A stretch of 47,589 nt of DNA from contig JAEZTV010000014.1 of assembly GCA_023421245.1 (NCBI GenBank), positions 1-47,589 of the forward strand, given 5' to 3'. Position 1 is the stretch's first letter. The number at the start of each line of letters is the position of its first letter. Below are positions 42,012 to 47,589 of the stretch, piece by piece. Source of the stretch: Bacillota bacterium (lineage in GTDB: Bacteria; Bacillota; Clostridia; Oscillospirales; Ruminococcaceae). A model generated the notes under the pieces. The model was not told where the DNA came from. It did not search any database and worked only from the letters and a program-made list of their open reading frames with translations. A program made the translations under genes and the position numbers.

Positions 42012-43751
42012 TCAGCCGTAAAGGAAATCCTGATACTCATCCCATGGCATACCAAAGTATTCTCCGTCTTCGTCATTCCATGGACCGCCCATGCTACCCT
42101 TGCTCACCTTGAGCATCATCTCGCCCGGCAGTCTGGTATAGCCCACCACATAGCCGGCGGGGTGGGTATCATCGTACACCTCGGCGATCTCATAATTTAT
42201 CTTAAGCTCCCGAAGGATGTCTTCCGCCTCGGATTGTGACATGCCGACAATATTATCCGGTATGGGCGCGGGGCCCTTGCTTACCTTCACCGCAACGTTT
42301 GTAAGTTCAAGCAGCGGCGTTTGCGCCACGGGGTTTTGCTCAAAGATTACCCCGACAGGATATTCCTCGTTGTATTCCTCTTGTTTGCTCAGCGCATAGC
42401 GGACCATGAAATCCGGGTTGTTTTGGATTGTTTCAAAATAGCTTCCAACAAAGTTTGGCAGATGGTAGGTTTGCTTTTCTTCTTCCTCGCCCGGCTCCTC
42501 GGATACAACATCGGCAGGCGTGCCGGTTTCTTTGCCAAACACCAGCATGCTGCTGTCAATCTCACTCAGTATGACAAACATCAGCGTAACCAAAACAGCG
42601 GTGGTAATAAACATGGAGCTTAACATATACAGCAGACTGCGTGCCCGTATTTTTCTTTTGACTACCTTTTCCCGCTTCTTTTGCGGCAGTTGTTCTTTGT
42701 ACATCTCGTCACCTCGTTTTTCGCTTTGCTGTGATGATATGTCCTGCACAGCCTGAGAGTTCCCGTAGCTGTCTTTGTCTTCGGCTGTCTGCGCGTTCTG
42801 TGCGCGTGAAAAAGCCAGTGCAAGCTCGCCAATCGTTTGCGGACGCCCGCCGGGTTCCAAGCTCATTGCCACACGCAGGACATCGGAAATTGGCGGAGAA
42901 ACAAGCGATGTATGATGCGCATGCAAAAGTGTATCCTTTGCCTTGCGCTGTGCGGCATCGGGGACAGCCTTTGCGGTAAGCGCATAATAGCTGACTGCCG
43001 CCAGCGAATACACGTCTGTCCAGCTGCCCTGCCAGTCGGTCAGGCTGTACAGCTCCGGCGGCGAATAGCCTGAAAACAGCTCTGCCGCAAGTTCGCTTTT
43101 TGCTGTGCGCGCCGCGGCAATGCAAAAGCCGCCCAGCCGAAATACACCCTGTTCATCGACATAGATGGTAGCGGGGCTGATGCCGCGATGGTAGATGCCC
43201 ATTGTGTGCATCGCCTCAACCGCGGCAAGGGGACCGGCAATGCAATCGCGAAAACGGTCCCACGGCATAGGGCCGTTTTGCTCAATATATGCCTTGAGCG
43301 TAGTATCGCCGTAATAATCGTAGATGGCGTAGGCGGTATTGTTTATCTCTAAAAAATCAAGTACCGCGATAACACCCACATATGTACGAAGCTTTTGCAG
43401 TGTTCTGTGCAGATCGCAAAAATCGGAAAGCAAGGCCTTGTACTGTGTCTCCTTGCCCTTGAGCGCCAATACGTTGATACCGTCGCTTTCTCTGACGGCG
43501 AGTACATCCGGCATATACTCGCGTACGACCACCTTGCGGTTGAGCGCGAGATCGTAACCAAGATAGCTTGCCCCCTCGCCATTATAAAAAAGCAGCTTGC
43601 CCGCAATAAAGCGCTTGGTAAGCAAGGTGCCCGCCCGCAGATAGAGCGGATGGTGCACCGTAGCAGGGTCAAAACCGCATGCGGGGCAGACACCGTCTGT
43701 CTCTTGCCGGCTCATGCAGCCCATACACTGCCTGATTATGGGGTTTTCCAT
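42012..43751 (-). CDS. PASTA-domain pseudokinase with zinc-ribbon N-terminus
   Basis: A 579-residue membrane protein. The N-terminal zinc ribbon (C9, C12, C22, C25) leads into a Ser/Thr kinase-like domain (about 40-315), one transmembrane helix (about 372-396) and two PASTA-like domains outside (about 430-493 and 494-552), which in other proteins bind peptidoglycan fragments. The kinase core lacks all key residues: the VAIK lysine is arginine (VVREYMP, Arg77), HRD reads HRG (188-190), and DFG reads GGF (207-209). The PPE version of the APE motif survives. It is therefore probably a pseudokinase, a sensor or scaffold rather than an enzyme. AGGTG lies 12 bases before the ATG. Confidence 0.87.
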   Translation of the reverse strand: MENPIIRQCMGCMSRQETDGVCPACGFDPATVHHPLYLRAGTLLTKRFIAGKLLFYNGEGASYLGYDLALNRKVVVREYMPDVLAVRESDGINVLALKGKETQYKALLSDFCDLHRTLQKLRTYVGVIAVLDFLEINNTAYAIYDYYGDTTLKAYIEQNGPMPWDRFRDCIAGPLAAVEAMHTMGIYHRGISPATIYVDEQGVFRLGGFCIAAARTAKSELAAELFSGYSPPELYSLTDWQGSWTDVYSLAAVSYYALTAKAVPDAAQRKAKDTLLHAHHTSLVSPPISDVLRVAMSLEPGGRPQTIGELALAFSRAQNAQTAEDKDSYGNSQAVQDISSQQSEKRGDEMYKEQLPQKKREKVVKRKIRARSLLYMLSSMFITTAVLVTLMFVILSEIDSSMLVFGKETGTPADVVSEEPGEEEEKQTYHLPNFVGSYFETIQNNPDFMVRYALSKQEEYNEEYPVGVIFEQNPVAQTPLLELTNVAVKVSKGPAPIPDNIVGMSQSEAEDILRELKINYEIAEVYDDTHPAGYVVGYTRLPGEMMLKVSKGSMGGPWNDEDGEYFGMPWDEYQDFLYG

Positions 43752-43910
43752 CGCTTATCGTTCACCTGCCTATAATCCCTCTGGGGTTGTTCGGATATCT
43801 CGCAAGGAAATTGCAGCTTAAACCGAATGCAAACTCTTATTAGTATGGTGTACCCTGTGCGCAGTATTACTGCGGAGGAATAAGCCTGCAGCCAAGGTAG
43901 CTTTAAACTA

Positions 43911-43944
43911 TTATATCATAAAAAGCGGAGCGTTTATGATATAA
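43911..43944. repeat. Perfect 12-bp inverted repeat upstream of the pseudokinase
   Basis: Arms TTATATCATAAA and TTTATGATATAA around a 10-base centre, about 160 bases before the pseudokinase start. One arm contains a minus-strand TATAAT, so it could overlap a promoter as an operator. Confidence 0.75.
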
Positions 43945-44480
43945 TCGCCCATTAAAAGGCGGTTACCACATAAGCGGTGATCCGTTGGGCATAAATTGTA
44001 TCATAACCTTTGTGTGTATTATCAAGAAATGTTTCGCCTCCGGGCGACTTCCTTTTGTTATTCGACAAAAGGAAGGAAAAGCGAATCAGGGGTGCCCCCT
44101 GAACCTCACGCGGATAATCAGGCGACAAGTTTTGTGGCCTAAACAACCTGCCTCGGCGCACTCCACTTATCTCACGGAGCCAAGGGATTAGAAGACTCCG
44201 TTCGGCGTGTCGTGCGCAAAACGCGCAGCGTTTGTTCCGTCGTCTGTTCTTTTGTTAGTTGACGGTTAAGTCGCCAGATTGCCGCGCGATGTATACGGAA
44301 CTTTTCCGCACGATTTGCACTTTTGCCTGCATAACCAGCCACGGCGCAGGGGCTTGGGGTTTCATTTGTGTGAAGGTTTTCCCAATGCGAATCGAAGATT
44401 CGCTATATGCCAAACGAAGCTTGGCTATGCTATGCGGATTTATTATACCGCAAATAGATGAAAATATCTACTGTCATCCG

Positions 44481-44519
44481 CAAAAAGCAAGCCTGCGCGG
44501 CGAACAACGGCGCGCAGGC
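44481..44519 (-). terminator. Terminator of the acyl-CoA synthetase gene
   Basis: On the minus strand GCCTGCGCG pairs with CGCGCAGGC around a short loop (44491-44519), followed by TTGCTTTTTG. It lies just past the stop codon of the synthetase gene. Confidence 0.85.
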
Positions 44520-44531
44520 GGGTATGTATGG

Positions 44532-46199
44532 CTATGCTGTTTCAATGTTGGCTGCTTCCTGCAGGCCAAGATGTTCGACCGCCCAGTCACGCAGCTTGAA
44601 TTTCTGAATCTTTCCGCTTGCAGTCATCGGAAAAGAATCCATAAACGCAACATAGCTTGGAACCTTGTGGCGTGCCATGGAAGCGCGCACATATTCCTTG
44701 ACCTCATCCTCGGCAAGCTCCATTCCGTCACGCGGAATGATACACGCCATGACCTCCTCGCCATATTTTTTGGACGGTGCGCCAATCACCTGCACATCCT
44801 TTATGGCGGGATGGGTATACAAAAATTCCTCAATCTCCTTGGGGTAAATATTCTCGCCGCCACGGATAATCATATCCTTCAGGCGGCCGGTAATTTTATA
44901 GTAGCCATGCTCATCCACCTGTGCAAGGTCGCCGGTGTGCAGCCAGCCGTCCGCATCAATGGCGGTGGCGGTGGCCTCCTCCATCTTATAGTACCCCTTC
45001 ATGATATGGTAACCGCGTGTGCAGAACTCACCCTGCCGGTTGGGACCAAGCGTCTCGCCCGTTTCGGGGTCAACGATCTTCGCCTCGACGTTGGGCAAAA
45101 TCCGTCCGACAGTGGAAACACGCCGGTCAATGCTGTCGTCTGGGGTTGTCTGCGTGCAAACAGGAGAAGATTCGGTCTGCCCATACGCGATGGTGATCTC
45201 GGTCATATTCATCTCGTCTATTACTTGCTGCATCACCTTAACGGGGCAGGGCGAACCGGCCATAATGCCGGTGCGCAGGTGCGGCATCTTGAATTTTTTA
45301 AAGTCGGGATGTTCCAGCAGCGCAATGAACATAGTGGGTACGCCGTGCAGGGCCGTGCACTGCTCCTTTTCTACGGCGGAAAGTACCGCTAAGGGGTTAA
45401 ACAGTTCAATCGGTACCATTGCGGTCGCATGGGTAACACACGCCATGATTGCCAGCACAAGGCCAAAACAGTGGAAAAAGGGCACGGGAATACAAAGCTT
45501 ATCCTGCTTGGTAAACTTCATGCAATCGCCGATGCTTTTGCCGTTGTTGATGATATTGTAATGCGTAAGCATCACCCCTTTGGGAAAGCCCGTTGTCCCC
45601 GAGGTGTACTGCATGTTAATAACATCGTGATGGTGGAGGGTTGCGGCAACCGCTTCAAATTGCTCTGCCGGCACCTGCTGCGCCTTGGCGTACAACTCCT
45701 TGAAGTTGTACATGCCACTCGGGGTGTTTTCACCCGCAAACACGACCGATTTGAGGAAGGGCAGCATGGGGTGCGAAAGCGCGCCTGGCACAGAGCCTGC
45801 AAGCTGCGGGCAGAGTTCACTGATAATATCAACATAGCTGGTGGTTTTGATGCCCTGCATCATCACAAGGCATTTGGCATCCGACTGCCGCAGCAGATAT
45901 TCAAGCTCGAACACCTTGTAGTTTGTGTTTACGGTAACTAAAATCGCACCAATCTTTGCCGTGGCGAACAGGGTCAATATCCATTCTGGGGTATTGGTGG
46001 CCCAGATGGCAACATGGTCGCCTTTGCCGATACCAATGCCCATAAATCCGCGTGCCAGCAGTTCGACTTCCTCGTCAAGCTGTTTCCATGTACGGCAGAA
46101 ATCGCGATCGGTATACTTAACCGCAAGGCGGTCAGGATATTTTGCACCAAGTTCTTTGAGCAGATTACCAACCGTAAGCTCCATTAAATTATTCATCAT
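44532..46199 (-). CDS. AMP-forming acyl-CoA synthetase under a leucine T-box
   Basis: A 555-residue ANL-superfamily enzyme that activates a carboxylic acid to its acyl-CoA through an acyl-AMP. Motifs: the P-loop YTSGTTGFPKGVMLTH, the A5 segment YGQTESSP, the hinge/A8 region GRLKDMIIRGGENIYPKEIEE, and the C-terminal catalytic lysine in TASGKIQKFKLRD. It resembles the YngI/AcsF2 group acting on medium or branched acids. The frame is open to 46469, but that part overlaps the T-box; the ATG at 46199 has GGAGG five bases upstream (a second ATG follows directly). A leucine-specific T-box controls it, so the acid may be isovalerate or another leucine-related acid; this is inference. Confidence 0.92.
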   Translation of the reverse strand: MMNNLMELTVGNLLKELGAKYPDRLAVKYTDRDFCRTWKQLDEEVELLARGFMGIGIGKGDHVAIWATNTPEWILTLFATAKIGAILVTVNTNYKVFELEYLLRQSDAKCLVMMQGIKTTSYVDIISELCPQLAGSVPGALSHPMLPFLKSVVFAGENTPSGMYNFKELYAKAQQVPAEQFEAVAATLHHHDVINMQYTSGTTGFPKGVMLTHYNIINNGKSIGDCMKFTKQDKLCIPVPFFHCFGLVLAIMACVTHATAMVPIELFNPLAVLSAVEKEQCTALHGVPTMFIALLEHPDFKKFKMPHLRTGIMAGSPCPVKVMQQVIDEMNMTEITIAYGQTESSPVCTQTTPDDSIDRRVSTVGRILPNVEAKIVDPETGETLGPNRQGEFCTRGYHIMKGYYKMEEATATAIDADGWLHTGDLAQVDEHGYYKITGRLKDMIIRGGENIYPKEIEEFLYTHPAIKDVQVIGAPSKKYGEEVMACIIPRDGMELAEDEVKEYVRASMARHKVPSYVAFMDSFPMTASGKIQKFKLRDWAVEHLGLQEAANIETA

Positions 46200-46284
46200 A
46201 CGTTCCTCCGCACTGTGTTTATTGATATGCTCCGTTGCCGCTGTAATTCCAATCCGCCCGTGGAAATGTTTTGATAAGTGGCAG

Positions 46285-46614
46285 ACAACAAAAAAGCCTT
46301 CGTCTGCACACGCCGACACAGCATACACTGCATCGCACATGGAGACGAAAGCCAAAAATCTTCCGTGGTACCACTCCGTTTGATGTGCAAAGCACATCCT
46401 CTCACACCTGTCGTAGACGCCATGCGCCCAAAAACAAGCATTCCTTTTACCGGGGGAAACCGTTCGCACCTAGTTACGGTATTGCCGCGTTCAGCCGACC
46501 GCTCAAGGGCGAGTTCATCCATTCTGCAAGGTACCGCTTCACAGCAGCTGCGGCTCTCTGAACCCTTAGGATATGGATTACTATTCCCCATCATCGCGTT
46601 ACTCAGTTAAATTC
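46285..46614 (-). promoter_or_regulatory. T-box riboswitch, predicted leucine-specific (CUC)
   Basis: Stem I carries the loop-E motif AGUA (46579-46582) and GAA (46514-46516) bracketing a perfect helix AUCCAU/AUGGAU (46573-46578 with 46517-46522). The triplet right after GAA is CUC (46511-46513), a leucine codon, the specifier that pairs with the tRNA anticodon. The conserved T-box sequence is AACGGAGTGGTACCACGG (46363-46380), whose TGG pairs with the uncharged tRNA 3' end. The terminator is a 10-bp stem (46343-46352 with 46296-46305) followed by TTTTTT. Uncharged tRNA-Leu should favour antitermination and expression of the acyl-CoA synthetase 85 bases downstream. Confidence 0.9.
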
Positions 46615-46620
46615 AAAATT

Positions 46621-46649
46621 AGAATAGCAGAATCCGAGCAGATTGTCAA
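46621..46649 (-). promoter_or_regulatory. Sigma-A promoter of the T-box leader
   Basis: On the minus strand TTGACA (46644-46649), 17 bases, TATTCT (46621-46626). Transcription should begin near 46614, right at the start of the T-box structure. The likely end of the insertion sequence lies only about 30 bases upstream of the -35 box. Confidence 0.8.
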
Positions 46650-46678
46650 CTCTTTTGCGGATTTTGTATTCTTAAAAC

Positions 46679-47589
46679 TGTAGGACTACAATAGATATTG
46701 GACATTTTAAAAAAAGAAGTGAAAGATGAGGCCAAATCGGTTAAAGTTGAGTTACAACACCTAACAACACCGACAAGGAGGCCACATCTTTCATGAAGAG
46801 TGTAACACAAGACATGCGGTATCGGCAATCCCTAATGCAGTATGCAGAGAAATATGGTGTGAGCAGGGCCAGCCGAAAGTACAATAAAAACCGGTCCTAC
46901 ATCTACTTCTGGAAAAAGCGCTGGGATGGCAGCGTGCAATCCCTCGCTTGCCAATCTCGGCGACCTCACAGTCACCCCAACCAACATACAGAGGAGGAAC
47001 TCAAGCTCATTACCGATATGCGCCGCAGAAACCCGCAGCTGGGTATGATAGAGCTGTGGTCTCGTCTGAATAAGAGGGGGTATACCCGCTGCCCTGAGAG
47101 CCTGTTTCGAGTGATGCGCAGACTAGGAATGTTTCCTCCTGAAAAGCCGAAAAAGAAATACATTCCCAAGCCTTACGAACAAATGCAATATCCCGGCCAG
47201 CGGGTACAGATAGATGTTAAAGTGGTTCCCCGCCGCTGCATTACAGACTCGGAGTTAAGGCTTTTTCAATACACCGCTATCGATGAGTTTTCCCGTCTGC
47301 GCTTTCTGGGTGCCTATTCTGAGCAATCCACCTATTCCTCTGCGGATTTTCTCAACAAAATGGTTCTCTGGTTTAAGCGCCGGGGTGTTACCGTAGAATG
47401 CGTTCAGACCGACAATGGATTCGAGTTTACCAACCGGTTTTCCAACAGCAGACGAGATGTACAGACCCTTTTTGAGAAAACCGCCCTGCAGCTTGGTATC
47501 CGTCATAAGCTCATCCGACCCTATACCCCACGCCATAATGGCAAGGTTGAAAGAAGCCATAGGGAAGATCAGAAACGCTTCTATGCTTC
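46679..47589 (+). mobile_element. IS481-like insertion sequence, left part (cut by window edge)
   Basis: The probable left end is TGTAGGACTACA (46679-46690), a TG...CA-type terminus that is itself palindromic, followed about 100 bases later by a complete transposase start. The right end and any target duplication are outside the window. Confidence 0.7.
46793..47589 (+). CDS. IS481-like DDE transposase (3' end outside window)
   Basis: The first 265 residues are present and the frame is open at the window edge. An N-terminal helix-turn-helix (MQYAEKYGVSRASRKYNKN) precedes an integrase-core (rve) domain with a visible DDE triad: Asp in QRVQIDVKVV, Asp in QTDNGFEF, and Glu in HNGKVERSHRED. Single-ORF transposases of this shape belong to the IS481 group, close to IS3 transposases. 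AAGGAGG precedes the ATG. The frame is intact as far as visible, so the element may be active. Confidence 0.9.
   Translation, partial: MKSVTQDMRYRQSLMQYAEKYGVSRASRKYNKNRSYIYFWKKRWDGSVQSLACQSRRPHSHPNQHTEEELKLITDMRRRNPQLGMIELWSRLNKRGYTRCPESLFRVMRRLGMFPPEKPKKKYIPKPYEQMQYPGQRVQIDVKVVPRRCITDSELRLFQYTAIDEFSRLRFLGAYSEQSTYSSADFLNKMVLWFKRRGVTVECVQTDNGFEFTNRFSNSRRDVQTLFEKTALQLGIRHKLIRPYTPRHNGKVERSHREDQKRFYA

Larger units (their letters stand above)
43752..44531. other. 780-base hairpin-rich intergenic region
   Basis: No credible protein gene. It holds at least five inverted repeats: TTATATCATAAA/TTTATGATATAA (43911-43922 with 43933-43944, perfect), CTTCCTTTTGT/ACAAAAGGAAG (44048-44058 with 44065-44075, perfect), CAGGGG/CCCCTG (44087-44092 with 44096-44101), GCGAATC/GATTCGC (about 44387-44403), and the terminator at 44481-44519. 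Its nature is unknown: an RNA gene, a decayed mobile element or a cluster of regulatory sites are all possible. Confidence 0.5.

Overview
The window looks like a chromosomal stretch of an anaerobic, endospore-forming member of the Clostridia, most likely an Oscillospirales/Ruminococcaceae-type lineage. The grounds are the neighbouring spo0A and spoIVB sporulation genes, an IspH-ribosomal protein S1 fusion, RNase J, a Firmicute-style gdpP-rplI-dnaB-tilS-hpt-ftsH run, strong AGGAGG-type ribosome binding sites, several TTG/GTG starts and a moderate GC content. No prophage, CRISPR array, rRNA or tRNA gene was recognised.

Layout. Bases 1-36300 are almost entirely minus strand. In coordinate order they hold spo0A (cut by the left edge), spoIVB, one lone plus-strand SLOG-family gene, a calcium-type P-ATPase, and the ispH/S1 fusion with plsC, cmk and an HI0933-type flavoprotein. 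Next come an RpiR-type regulator, parC, an HXXEE membrane protein and parE (a type II topoisomerase operon with a membrane gene inside it), a LiaF-like membrane protein and a GNAT acetyltransferase. They are followed by ftsH-hpt-tilS-dnaB-rplI-gdpP, then RNase J with a long structured upstream region, a sugar nucleotidyltransferase with a degenerate phosphomutase domain, azlD-azlC, prfB, and a padR-DUF1700-DUF4097 operon. Bases 36495-39695 are plus strand: a RING/zinc-ribbon membrane protein, galU, and the rpsF-ssb-rpsR operon. Bases 39754-46199 return to the minus strand: a GNAT enzyme, an SDR oxidoreductase, a TIM-barrel sugar isomerase-like protein, a PASTA-domain pseudokinase, and an AMP-forming acyl-CoA synthetase. 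The right edge holds the start of an IS481-like insertion sequence on the plus strand.

How the genes work together. Most of the window is housekeeping: DNA topology (parC/parE), replication (dnaB, ssb), translation (S1, L9, S6, S18, RF2, tilS), RNA decay (RNase J), membrane lipid and isoprenoid supply (plsC, ispH), purine salvage (hpt), c-di-AMP turnover (gdpP) and sugar nucleotide supply (galU and the second nucleotidyltransferase). Envelope sensing is a second theme: the LiaF-like protein, the PadR/DUF1700/DUF4097 module and the PASTA pseudokinase.

The most notable observation is a complete T-box riboswitch (promoter, Stem I with AGUA/GAA loop-E motif, specifier CUC for leucine, T-box sequence and terminator) directly in front of an acyl-CoA synthetase rather than an aminoacyl-tRNA synthetase or a known leucine biosynthesis gene. 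One reading is that leucine starvation switches on activation of a branched-chain acid such as isovalerate, feeding leucine synthesis by reductive carboxylation. An insertion sequence sits about 30 bp upstream of this riboswitch's promoter. Other notable points are a pseudokinase lacking all three canonical catalytic motifs, a roughly 650-nt structured RNA region with its own consensus promoter in front of RNase J, a PadR-type promoter with a perfect palindrome in its spacer, and several hairpin-rich intergenic regions without recognisable genes.
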